A stretch of 32,533 nt of DNA from a virus, in IMG/VR virus record IMGVR_UViG_3300044630_008075, positions 1 to 32,533 of that record; one strand, 5' to 3'. Below are positions 26,301-32,533 of the stretch, piece after piece. The position numbers were made by a program, and so were the translations under genes. The notes beneath the pieces were generated by a model. It worked only from the letters and a program-made list of their open reading frames with translations, had not been told where the DNA came from and did not search any database. The number at the start of each line of letters is the position of its first letter. The stretch's first letter is position 1.

Positions 26301-27590
26301 ATAAAAATAATCTTCAGGAAAATAACTACCAAATACATTATTGAAAATTACAGGACTTGATGTTGTACTTATTGCACTTGATGGATAGTCAGTCCAATCT
26401 GTTGAGAACGCATATGATTTATCAACATCATTATTGTATTCTCTAATGTTTGGTACCAAATAACTAGCAACTGTTCTTACTCTACTTAAAGTTTCATTTT
26501 TACCTGAAATTCTAAATCTATAACAAGATGATGTTGGTATTCCTTTGTTTGGGTCGTTTGTTATTTCATTCTCTCCAAATTCGTTGGTAAATACATAATC
26601 CAAGTTCATTGGTAATGGTAACACGAATGAACCGGATTCATCAATATCTTCCTGAATTTCAAAACTCTCTAATATAGGTCTATTATTTTCATCTTTTCTT
26701 GTTGTAAACCTAATCATCTCAATTACGGCGGGGTATGTGGTTAAATCACATTTTCTACCCATATTACTTTGAGGTCTACATACTTTATTAACCGTATTTT
26801 TTCCTTGGTCAGAATATATTGAACCTAAGAAATATGCTTTAGGTTGTACCTTTACACCTTTACTTGAAAGGTCAAAGTCAGTTCTTGTTATACCAATCTC
26901 ACATAAATCCTCATTACCCCAAAACGGATAAACCTCAATATTTTTATCGAATGAAATTATCTGAGGTAATGTGTCAATATCATTTGATGATTTGTATTTA
27001 AATGTGTTTTCAAAACTATCAACACCTCTACCTTGTCTAATGAAATCATCAGGTCTTAATGAGAAACATCCAATATCCGATAAATCCACATCAACATGTA
27101 TTGTTTGTTGTCCAAGTGGTACACCCCAAATCATGAAGTCACCGGCATCGTTTGTTTTTACAGTATATTTGTAGTATTTTTCATAAACCTCAAGAACTTC
27201 TTCTCTTGTTAAAATATCCGTTTGGTCGGGGAATGTCCCGGTTGGTACATGTCCACCGTGTTGTTTTCTTTGTGGTAGTAAATTATATCGATATCCATCA
27301 TCATTTTTATCACCAACTTGAGAAAACGGATATAATGCGGATATGACAGGGTCGTTTAAATCTTCTTCGGAAACGGGAATAAAAATAGATACTCTAGCAT
27401 TTGGTATACCAAATCCATTATTTACTGATATTCTACCGCAAACAACACCATAATCCGAACACATAGATGAGTATATGTCGGTCTGTGTAAATTTTAATGA
27501 TAGGATTTCTAATAAGTCGTAATCTTGTTTAATTTCAACAACAACTTTTTGGTCGTTACCTATATTTGTGGAAATTCTGTGTTTTTGCAT
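23367..27590 (-). CDS. Very large baseplate/tail protein with N-terminal beta-sandwich
   Basis: 1,407 residues. The ATG at 27590 has AAGG seven bases upstream, one of the few Shine-Dalgarno-like sites here. Residues ~46-75 (VVCGRISVNNGFGIPNARVS) and ~143-172 (VKTNDAGDFMIWGVPLGQQT) together resemble the carboxypeptidase-regulatory/transthyretin-like fold: a G-x-V/I start, an N-A-x-V strand and a T-x-x-G-x-F...P-x-G strand. Residues ~485-535 are strongly hydrophobic (FAILLAIIINVF, then AYVGAIQILILPF), which is unusual for a virion protein. Cys pairs (CESC, CNSC) occur later. It follows the gp6-like gene after 64 bases and is coupled to the next gene by TAATG. It is probably a central baseplate component in the place of T4 gp7; this is positional inference. 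Confidence 0.68.
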   Translation of the reverse strand: MQKHRISTNIGNDQKVVVEIKQDYDLLEILSLKFTQTDIYSSMCSDYGVVCGRISVNNGFGIPNARVSIFIPVSEEDLNDPVISALYPFSQVGDKNDDGYRYNLLPQRKQHGGHVPTGTFPDQTDILTREEVLEVYEKYYKYTVKTNDAGDFMIWGVPLGQQTIHVDVDLSDIGCFSLRPDDFIRQGRGVDSFENTFKYKSSNDIDTLPQIISFDKNIEVYPFWGNEDLCEIGITRTDFDLSSKGVKVQPKAYFLGSIYSDQGKNTVNKVCRPQSNMGRKCDLTTYPAVIEMIRFTTRKDENNRPILESFEIQEDIDESGSFVLPLPMNLDYVFTNEFGENEITNDPNKGIPTSSCYRFRISGKNETLSRVRTVASYLVPNIREYNNDVDKSYAFSTDWTDYPSSAISTTSSPVIFNNVFGSYFPEDYFYRFTYNKVYGVSSYMGGQYGGGSFVSRGNFLGIKEISPKEDDDCESSVLTPPTNFAFRKFSFAILLAIIINVFERIIYTAYVGAIQILILPFQWLYDNLYFRIRAFGRTIFEFGRFQFFEDIVESLQRAGTVSLGVVTYPECESCDEVLDSTPTVENPSNIDPSLKYNKVGGGIAVRDKLTLFLECEQYQFNKPTTSGSTKFDYYDCDTNALSTVTLTSGSTSTTRCVRQGMGGVVVTQISGGNGSKSVIGTCTTSSRVTVFPNTCDNDGSERELYLNGGVASYTSGGTIPQTITTIYNNTLLSPPQQYIIKITGYLPYAYATSADLALLSSSGTTGGYNNLFISGYTCSPSGYQHVDTSSTSLWLKWDSAGPSPVDYVWSGITYEIYSISLPLTGGTSGSGLDTSSLPEGCKSYNTVYDENISTGTYCAANVNVPYSGLTITTGDVCFGSDIPVGQILNDMGGGANACNSCASSLNTKSGFSEFRFGIFTIIPAAGNTSTNWPKNFSAIKEYARRKLVGKVFCEGIANYSFVDNWLTGSLYMFPFKAKVRWDDEENLDLSYAGTRYCENLLYFKVQEESTKTAVKRFYYRSTKFNGTNFSLKRINSDEITTLGHPTTVVDLGPRDEFIKEICVDPSLDPNCSVVRSVGATSFQSFKEMLGLYINYRMDTNLTYNYKDFFMNPTTGTTITIPLPTNDSRDLVMNGDILQLISINNESGIQEFDLQDRNYGAYSPLIVDPDNYPTLFESEAGTPNGPLPINFALGQDGYRIRVCLNEPGRLTESSQPIPFLYWDKKGEGFGEGVSQFWDFGGVIKNDLQGMTYNYKFTGFTDNTYNYVLFPMTKEYGGITFDGPDLNEGSFDEEDFFPAADDHLSYNNQYEGFTYLYATSTGATTNPPFYQPTAGTLWTRVGNAGGWSPTPWSLSGVTYIIKPTLNNYTGNKQILSTPFLFYFGLRPGKTAVDKFIERFGPKGAFPSAE

Positions 27591-27654
27591 TATTTACCTT
27601 GTCTCTATATAAATAGAAATTTATCTGTTTTCTATAAAATAAAGAAAAAATAAA

Positions 27655-29490
27655 TTAGAATGTAGTCGTTCCTAAAGTTTTAACCCTAATTTTTACATCT
27701 ATATTAGGGAATCTAATTTGGAATATTTGATTTGACTTCATGTAAATCGTACTATCGTTCTGTTGTATCTCTTTGGTAACGGAATTTACGTAAGATTGAG
27801 CAACCTCAGCAGATGAGTAATCACCACCAATTAGATTGAATACTCTAATATCAATAACGTTAACAACTCCGCTAACCGCACCAATCATTCTATATAAATC
27901 ACCAACTAATAATGGGTCACCCATTTTTCTTTTTTCGATTGCAAAGTAACTAATAATATCCTCAACTGATGTTTTCACAATTTCGGTTTGGTTACCATTT
28001 TTATCTATTACCAAATCAATCTCTAATCCCATATCGATAACTTCACCACTTTGAATGTCAAGGAAATCATTCACCATTCTATATTCAGAAAGATAATCTA
28101 AAATATTATTCCTTAATGTAGTAGAAACAGTATCTGTTAAATTACCATTCTCATCATAAGATAATAATTTTATTTTAATCTTATTATCTTCTTCCATTAC
28201 GTTAACCTTAGCCGGTGCCCCAAATGTTGACGGCATCGTTTCTATTAAAGATTTATAGTCATTTAATGTTACCGCTCTGTTTTGTGCAGCAAAATTATAT
28301 GCAATCATATTTCTTATTTCTTCAATAGTAGGTTGGTCAGCACCACCAATTGCGGGCGTAACATTCGTAACCACTAATGATTGGGAAACTTGAGAATTTA
28401 TTGATGAATTGGGACCTAAAATACTAAAATCCACATTATCAACACTTGTAATAACATCAACACCTAAATTTGTATCTTTACCTCCACCAAGTCTATATTT
28501 TACGAATAGAGTTGTATTTGCGTTCGGTAAATTTCCTAATGATAAATTATTTAAATAATTGCCAAGACTAGGTTTCATATTACCAGTAATGTAGTTATCC
28601 ATATTATCTAACGGGTCAACATTACCTGAACCAAATGTTATTGAGAAATAATTCTCCGGAGTATATTCTGTTACAAATTTATTTACAACATCAATGTATG
28701 TTCCCGCTTTTAGATTGTCTCTATCAGATGCGGATGTTGGGTCGGGAACAAATATCTTATCTTGTATTAATGATTTTACCTCATACCATTTATTTGTGGT
28801 TGCACTTAAAAATTCAGACTCACTAGGATTATTTAAAAAATTAGTTCCATCTTTATGAATTACACCTGTAACACCCAATACATTTTGTTCGGGTAGATAA
28901 ATTTTTAAAAATGGTTTTTGGTCAACTTCAGTAATAACTTTTCTAAAAATTCTTGTAACACCATTAACCACCGCTTCTCTTTTTACAATTGAATATGAAA
29001 TTAATCTATTATTACCATCAAAGTTTGGTATTTTTAATCTATTTGGTTCTCCTCTTTTATTGAATGGATTTGAAAAATCTATCTCATCCATTGTTTCAAA
29101 TATTTGTCCGCCACCTGATACTTGAGCTCCCGATTTTATTATTCCCAAATATCTCTCATCTTCTTTATCACCTCTAACGGGTACATTTATTGTAAAATCA
29201 CATAATGCAACTGATGGTCTATTACCAGGTAATCTGATACCATATGTTTTTGCAATATGAAATAGAGATTGTCTTTGTTGAGCAAAATCTAACATTGTTT
29301 CTTGCCAAACCCTATCAATATGGAAATGTAAGTTATCAGCAACCGCTGCGTTTAAATCTAAAAGAACAGAATAGATTGATGCGTCATTCGTATTTTTAAC
29401 TAAATCAGGATAATATTGTTTAGTTAAATTTACCAACTCTTGTCTTAGTCCCGCAAAATCTCTTGTTGCGTATGATATTTTTTTACTCAT
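27655..29490 (-). CDS. Baseplate wedge protein, T4 gp6 / baseplate J-like
   Basis: 611 residues. The N-terminal ~90 residues follow the gp6/baseplate-J layout: NDASIYSVLLDLNAAVADNL, then HIDRVWQETMLDFAQQRQSL and FHIAKTYGIRLPGNRPS. Later segments include QNRAVTLNDYKSLIETMPST, typical of the J family's C-terminal half, and VEDIISYFAIEKRKMGDPLL. In contractile tails this protein forms the wedge ring and controls sheath contraction. Its ATG follows the gp25-like stop after one base, and gp25 and gp6 homologues are usually adjacent. The length is close to that of T4 gp6 (about 660). No Shine-Dalgarno is evident. Confidence 0.85.
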   Translation of the reverse strand: MSKKISYATRDFAGLRQELVNLTKQYYPDLVKNTNDASIYSVLLDLNAAVADNLHFHIDRVWQETMLDFAQQRQSLFHIAKTYGIRLPGNRPSVALCDFTINVPVRGDKEDERYLGIIKSGAQVSGGGQIFETMDEIDFSNPFNKRGEPNRLKIPNFDGNNRLISYSIVKREAVVNGVTRIFRKVITEVDQKPFLKIYLPEQNVLGVTGVIHKDGTNFLNNPSESEFLSATTNKWYEVKSLIQDKIFVPDPTSASDRDNLKAGTYIDVVNKFVTEYTPENYFSITFGSGNVDPLDNMDNYITGNMKPSLGNYLNNLSLGNLPNANTTLFVKYRLGGGKDTNLGVDVITSVDNVDFSILGPNSSINSQVSQSLVVTNVTPAIGGADQPTIEEIRNMIAYNFAAQNRAVTLNDYKSLIETMPSTFGAPAKVNVMEEDNKIKIKLLSYDENGNLTDTVSTTLRNNILDYLSEYRMVNDFLDIQSGEVIDMGLEIDLVIDKNGNQTEIVKTSVEDIISYFAIEKRKMGDPLLVGDLYRMIGAVSGVVNVIDIRVFNLIGGDYSSAEVAQSYVNSVTKEIQQNDSTIYMKSNQIFQIRFPNIDVKIRVKTLGTTTF

Positions 29491-29491
29491 G

Positions 29492-29944
29492 TTATATGTT
29501 AATAATTATAAAATCAGACGAAGTGAATGGTTCGTTATTTATGTCGTAATCTATTCTTACTTTAGCTGTGTATGGTTTTGTTGAAAAACTTGAAACCCTA
29601 AATAATCTTGAATCCTCATCTTCACTTATACTAACGGACTCGTCTGGGTCTTGGTCAGCAGGAGTAATGGTAATTGATTTGATTTCTAAATTTGGAATGT
29701 ACTTACTAACGGATGTTCTTATTTCATCCTCAATTTGATTGAATGTAATTTGGTCGTTTGGTTCAAAAATAAACTCATATAGTCTTGTACCAAAATCGGG
29801 TAAATAATATCTAGTACCCTTTCTACATAGAATGAGATGTATTAAATTAGCCCTAATCTCCCTTTCGGGTATTTCCGTCATATTCAGAAAATCACCCACG
29901 GGACTTTGTCTAAATGGAAAATCTATACCATATTTTGATGCCAT
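29492..29944 (-). CDS. Baseplate wedge protein, gp25-like
   Basis: 150 residues from the ATG at 29944 (MASKYGIDFP). A TTG six codons earlier would add MFIFIG and is less likely. Residues 26-64 carry the GPW/gp25 signature: EREIRANLIHLILCRKGTR, then YYLPDFGTRLYEFIFEPND. This is the small wedge protein that joins the baseplate to the first sheath ring in T4-like tails. It is the first gene of the baseplate block and lies just after a terminator, so a promoter probably lies in the 40-bp gap upstream. Slightly longer than T4 gp25 (132) because of an acidic C-terminal insert (DQDPDESVSISEDEDS). Confidence 0.87.
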   Translation of the reverse strand: MASKYGIDFPFRQSPVGDFLNMTEIPEREIRANLIHLILCRKGTRYYLPDFGTRLYEFIFEPNDQITFNQIEDEIRTSVSKYIPNLEIKSITITPADQDPDESVSISEDEDSRLFRVSSFSTKPYTAKVRIDYDINNEPFTSSDFIIINI

Positions 29945-29950
29945 ACCAAT

Positions 29951-29963
29951 AAATATAAACAAA
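29951..29963 (-). promoter_or_regulatory. Candidate promoter element, TTTGTTTATATTT
   Basis: Identical to the 13-mer before the giant repeat gene (14076-14088). It lies 7 bases before the preferred ATG of the gp25-like gene and directly downstream of a terminator, where a promoter is expected. Such closeness would imply a leaderless or nearly leaderless message, or an unrelated AT-rich match. Confidence 0.25.
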
Positions 29964-29984
29964 GATAAAATAGTAATAAATGAG

Positions 29985-30004
29985 AAAAATCGGAATTACC
30001 GATT
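29985..30004 (-). terminator. Hairpin terminator after the GNAT gene
   Basis: The 6-bp inverted repeat aatcgg / ccgatt with a 5-base loop (29988-30004) begins immediately after the GNAT stop codon. On the minus strand it is followed by a short T run (TTTCTC). The U-tract is short, so termination may be partial. Confidence 0.5.
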
Positions 30005-30334
30005 CTAAACAACCTTAATTAAATTTTTAATTCTGTTTAGTTGTTCATTTAGTTCCACATCTTTATGTGTAAACTTAGCACCTAAATCGGTTTTTAATGA
30101 CGGTTTATAGGTTGATTCGGGGTGTAATTGTTTCATTTTCTTTATTAACATTGAACCAAAACCTTCCCTACGTCTATTTGGTCTTACTAAAATGTCACTA
30201 ACCGTAATCTCATTATCATAAATAACAAAGGAAACATACCCGACTATCTCATCATCTTCATATACCCCTAATTCATAGTTGTTTTGACCATCATAATAGT
30301 CCAAATGTTCTTCTTCAAATCTTATTTTTCCCAT
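30005..30334 (-). CDS. GNAT-family N-acetyltransferase, small
   Basis: 109 residues. The core GNAT pattern is visible: strand VYEDDEIVGYVSFVIYDNEI, then motif A at residues 47-63, DILVRPNRRREGFGSML, with the Arg-x-x-Gly-x-Gly acetyl-CoA pyrophosphate loop, then helix IKKMKQLHP. The protein is shorter than usual (about 140-170), and the region after motif A is reduced, so the substrate is unknown. It sits alone between two hairpin terminators, which marks it as an independently expressed accessory gene between the nucleotide-metabolism and tail modules. Possible roles are modifying a host or phage protein or a small molecule. The sequence does not show which. Confidence 0.75.
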   Translation of the reverse strand: MGKIRFEEEHLDYYDGQNNYELGVYEDDEIVGYVSFVIYDNEITVSDILVRPNRRREGFGSMLIKKMKQLHPESTYKPSLKTDLGAKFTHKDVELNEQLNRIKNLIKVV

Positions 30335-30351
30335 TATTATTAAATATCGTT

Positions 30352-30384
30352 AAATAAAAAAATCGAGGAGTTTAGTCCTCGATT
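30352..30384 (-). terminator. Rho-independent terminator
   Basis: A perfect 9-bp stem, aatcgagga / tcctcgatt, with a 6-base loop (30361-30384). On the minus strand it runs into a T tract (TTTTTATTTA). It ends the HNH/DUF5522 transcript ahead of the GNAT gene. The stop codon of a possible 24-codon ORF lies in its loop. Confidence 0.85.
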
Positions 30385-30446
30385 AGTATTTGATATTCAC
30401 CCCCTGTATTTTCAAATTTAGATGCTTGAGGTCGGCCTCGAACCAT
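30372..30446 (-). CDS. Possible 24-residue peptide with an AT-hook-like RGRP core
   Basis: ATG at 30446, stop TAA at 30374-30372. The peptide begins MVRGRPQASKFENTGGEY and ends QILIED. An AGGTGA lies 8 bases before the ATG, one of the best Shine-Dalgarno matches in the window. The ORF overlaps the end of the DUF5522 gene by 29 bases in another frame and stops inside the terminator loop. RGRP preceded and followed by small or polar residues resembles an AT-hook DNA-binding core, but one motif in 24 residues is weak evidence. It could be a real micropeptide, the displaced end of a once longer protein, or chance. Confidence 0.35.
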   Translation of the reverse strand: MVRGRPQASKFENTGGEYQILIED

Positions 30447-30639
30447 TAAGGGAGTCACCTAATTTCTTTTTATAAGGACAATGTCTACATCCGGAATTAC
30501 AACAAAATCCTCGTTTTAAATGAAACTCCTCAGTAAAAACATATTTACCGTCCTCAATATAAAAATCATTACTGATATTTTGTGTTGAGTCCCCATTTAA
30601 ATCCGTTAATTTCTTCTTTTGAAGATTTGCTTTTTTCAT
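30418..30639 (-). CDS. DUF5522-like small Cys-rich protein
   Basis: 73 residues. The core is DFYIEDGKYVFTEEFHLKRG followed by FCCNSGCRHCPY, with Cys46, Cys47, Cys51 and Cys54. This Y-x-V-F-T-x-E-x-H-L-x-R-G-x-C-C-x3-C-x2-C-P pattern is that of DUF5522, a small family common in Bacteroidota; the Cys set suggests metal binding. Its biochemical role is unknown. The first 23 codons overlap the end of the HNH gene in another frame, and no later ATG would keep the domain, so the overlap appears real. The last residues (LGDSLNGSRPTSSI) look like non-conserved read-out into the following sequence. Confidence 0.75.
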   Translation of the reverse strand: MKKANLQKKKLTDLNGDSTQNISNDFYIEDGKYVFTEEFHLKRGFCCNSGCRHCPYKKKLGDSLNGSRPTSSI

Positions 30640-31153
30640 TTTGTTCTGAAACTTTATTACATAAAAAAATATACATTTCTTGAGGAAATGAATTTTTCAT
30701 TACATTTATGTGTTTGTGTACCCATTGGACATTACCTTTAATGTAGCCTATTTCGCTATTTATTCTATCTAAAGATGCGGTATAGGTTCTATCTCTCCAT
30801 GTTTTTGGTAGGGTTATTTCTAATCCAGATAAAATACATTTACCATTTTGTTTAATATATAAGTCATTTATATATTCTTTAGTTATGTTAACTTCTAAAT
30901 TGGTTCTTTTTTGTCTGGTCTTAATTCCTGAATGTATAATTTTATACCACATATCTCCCGATACTCCATTTACTTTATTCTTACAACCGCAAGAAATTAT
31001 TTTTTTATATCTAAGATGTGTTCCAAAAACTTCTTTATTGTTACCACATTCACATTCACATAAAAATTTTATATGTCCATTTTTATTTTTACTAATTTCT
31101 TTAATAACGGTAAGTTTACCAAATTTTTTACCAACAATTTCAATCTTTCTCAT
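30569..31153 (-). CDS. HNH endonuclease (free-standing homing-type)
   Basis: 194 residues. Residues ~8-57 (GKKFGKLTVIKE...CECECGNN...IISCGCK) form the Cys-rich N-terminal module common in phage HNH proteins, with Cys32/34/36 and Cys55/57 as likely zinc ligands. Residues ~106-150 hold the nuclease part: CILSG, SLDRINSEIGYIKGNVQWV and HKHINVMKN, the D-R-I-(N/D)...G-Y...G-N-x-Q-W pattern of HNH enzymes. It sits directly behind the ribonucleotide reductase gene, a class of gene often targeted by phage homing enzymes. The C-terminus runs 71 bases into the DUF5522 gene. Probably a selfish insertion; the cleavage target is unknown. Confidence 0.83.
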   Translation of the reverse strand: MRKIEIVGKKFGKLTVIKEISKNKNGHIKFLCECECGNNKEVFGTHLRYKKIISCGCKNKVNGVSGDMWYKIIHSGIKTRQKRTNLEVNITKEYINDLYIKQNGKCILSGLEITLPKTWRDRTYTASLDRINSEIGYIKGNVQWVHKHINVMKNSFPQEMYIFLCNKVSEQNEKSKSSKEEINGFKWGLNTKYQ

Positions 31154-31190
31154 ATTTCACAATTGTTTATCATAACAATAAATATGTGTG

Positions 31191-31222
31191 AAATAAAAAA
31201 AGAGATATTTCTATCTCTTTTT
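31191..31222 (-). terminator. Rho-independent terminator after nrdJ
   Basis: A perfect 10-bp stem, aaaaagagat / atctcttttt, with a 6-base loop (31197-31222), 18 bases past the ribonucleotide reductase stop. On the minus strand the stem ends in a long T run (TTTTTTTATTT). It separates the reductase from the HNH gene. Confidence 0.85.
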
Positions 31223-31240
31223 CTTAATAATTTATTTTTA

Positions 31241-32533
31241 TTACTTTATTTCACAACCTAAAGCTCCACATGCAATTTCACCACTTAAATCTGTGTCGTC
31301 TTGATGTTCAATAACTTTACTTAAATCGATTGAATGTAATTTAGAAAACATTCTATTGTATGTTTCTTCGTCACAATCTTCAAATGGTGCTTGAATATAT
31401 GTTCCACCATCATGTGGTAATACTGACAATCCGTTGTAGTAATCTCTATTTTCCCACATCCATTCACCAGCCAATTCCCAATCTTCAGGTTTTAAACTAA
31501 TCGTTGCCGATACATTGTGTGAATTTGAACCACTTCTATGACCCGGTTTAACCCATTCTTGTGTTACTTTTTTAACACGTTCCAAAAGTTGGAAAGGTGA
31601 CTCGGTTCTTAAAATTGCTCCTTGTGGTGCCTTTTGTGGAACTGAAATAACTGCGGTATCATGTGGACGGAAATATTCATCCTCAACCAATTCAGGGTGA
31701 TTATTTTTAAAGAAATCATATATCGACTCATTCTTTCCAACACGAATTCTACGAATGTAATAATCGTTATGCCAAGCGTGAATACCCGAAGATGTTCCAA
31801 GTGTTAACGATGTTGTTCCGGCAGGTTTTACAGTAGTAGTACGAGCCGATTTATTGATACCGATTAATTCAGCAACTCTTGTATTTTCTTCTTTAACAAT
31901 TTTTGCTGATTCTTTCATATTGTACCCTAATACAACACCAGAACCAATACCCGTCATTGATACACCAATTAATGCATCTTTTTCTGTTGTACGTTTCCAA
32001 ACATCTCTTAAATAATGAAAGTCAGTATAACCAGCTTGTAGTGTTCCAATGAACGCCGCAGCTCTAACACGATTATTTAAATCTTCTTGTGATTCAATGT
32101 CTGAAACATTTACCTCACATAAGTTACAGAATTGATTTGGTCTCAATGCAATTTCACAACATGGATTTGTTCCCCAATCTTTATCATTTGTTAAATAAAT
32201 TCCAGGTTCACCAGCTCCCGATGCCTCAACACGTTTCCATAACTCTATGAAGAATTCTTTAGTGATTTTATGTCTAACAAGAACAGCCGAATTATTCGCT
32301 CTACCACGTTGTGCGTTTTGTTCCCACCATGCACCTGATTTACACGCAATCATTTCATGGTCATCGGCTGAGAATAATGAAATCAATGCCGCTCTTCTAA
32401 TACCACCCGCCAATACAGCATCCGCAATATGACAAACCATATCATGAACCTCAATTGGGGTTAGTCTATCACCATCTTCTTTAGCACTTAACATACCTTG
32501 TAATTTGTGAAGACAATCTTTTAATGGTTGAGG
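31241..32533 (-). CDS. nrdJ: Class II (B12-dependent) ribonucleotide reductase, C-terminal part
   Basis: The frame is open to the right edge, so the N-terminus lies outside the window; an internal ATG at 32494 is not the start. 430 residues are visible. The catalytic segment NPCCEIALRPNQFC has the spacing of Asn406, Cys408 (thiyl radical), Glu410 and Cys419 of the monomeric Lactobacillus leichmannii enzyme. The protein ends ACGALGCEIK, matching its C-terminal redox pair Cys731/Cys736. TVKPAGTTSLTLGTSSGIHA is another conserved reductase stretch. It reduces ribonucleotides to deoxyribonucleotides for phage DNA synthesis, needs adenosylcobalamin and works without oxygen dependence. The family match to the monomeric triphosphate type is good. 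Substrate level (NTP or NDP) cannot be proved from this part. Confidence 0.93.
   Translation of the reverse strand, partial: PQPLKDCLHKLQGMLSAKEDGDRLTPIEVHDMVCHIADAVLAGGIRRAALISLFSADDHEMIACKSGAWWEQNAQRGRANNSAVLVRHKITKEFFIELWKRVEASGAGEPGIYLTNDKDWGTNPCCEIALRPNQFCNLCEVNVSDIESQEDLNNRVRAAAFIGTLQAGYTDFHYLRDVWKRTTEKDALIGVSMTGIGSGVVLGYNMKESAKIVKEENTRVAELIGINKSARTTTVKPAGTTSLTLGTSSGIHAWHNDYYIRRIRVGKNESIYDFFKNNHPELVEDEYFRPHDTAVISVPQKAPQGAILRTESPFQLLERVKKVTQEWVKPGHRSGSNSHNVSATISLKPEDWELAGEWMWENRDYYNGLSVLPHDGGTYIQAPFEDCDEETYNRMFSKLHSIDLSKVIEHQDDTDLSGEIACGALGCEIK

Noticed and set aside
27604-27617. Inverted repeat TCTAT-ATAA-ATAGA and a T4-late-like TATAAATA on the plus strand between 27590 and 27655
   Set aside because: The stem is only 5 A/T-rich pairs, and the TATAAATA faces away from all genes. 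Chance is likely in such AT-rich DNA.
30400-30475. tRNA-like GGTTCGAGGCC on the minus strand
   Set aside because: The T-loop consensus is present, but only about three stem pairs form and no matching acceptor or anticodon arms are found upstream. The sequence is better explained by the overlapping small ORFs.
32247-32432. Plus-strand ORF opposite nrdJ, and similar short plus-strand ORFs opposite the tail genes
   Set aside because: They lie antisense to strongly supported genes, have no recognisable motifs, and no plus-strand promoter or operon structure is visible.

Overview
This looks like an AT-rich piece of a large tailed-phage genome with every credible gene on the minus strand. The T4-type baseplate proteins (gp25-like and gp6-like) indicate a contractile-tailed myovirus. 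The host is not shown directly. Most starts lack a clear Shine-Dalgarno sequence and the small DUF5522 protein is typical of Bacteroidota, so a Bacteroidota host is plausible but only inferred.

Layout in transcription order (right to left): (1) 32533-31241, C-terminal part of a class II (adenosylcobalamin-dependent) ribonucleotide reductase, followed by a terminator; (2) 31153-30005, small accessory genes: an HNH endonuclease, a DUF5522 zinc-finger-like protein, a possible 24-residue peptide and a GNAT acetyltransferase, separated by two hairpin terminators; (3) 29944-14136, a tail/baseplate block (gp25-like, gp6-like, then six large structural proteins), four of whose junctions are TAATG stop/start overlaps; (4) 14019-1, one unbroken minus-strand reading frame of at least 4,673 codons that leaves the window still open.

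The last item is the main discovery. It has a ~65-residue globular N-terminus, then 4,585 residues in which threonine (rarely serine) takes almost every second position and proline typically every fourth (words such as TPTITP, TTSVTP, TSTVTP, TRTATVTP), then the beginning of a new Cys-containing globular domain cut by the window edge. It is interrupted by one 17-residue island near residue 1,000, which holds the only Cys, Asp, Tyr and Lys of the whole array. The same Thr/Pro words occur on a small scale in the tail of the neighbouring 1,515-residue baseplate protein, so the giant is probably a virion component: an enormously long fibre, whisker or mucin-like stalk. That role is inference.

The complementary strand of the array is also largely open (Val/Gly-rich frames up to ~1,270 codons). 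These are mirror images of the Thr/Pro code and are not genes. No tRNA, CRISPR array, integrase or insertion sequence was recognised.
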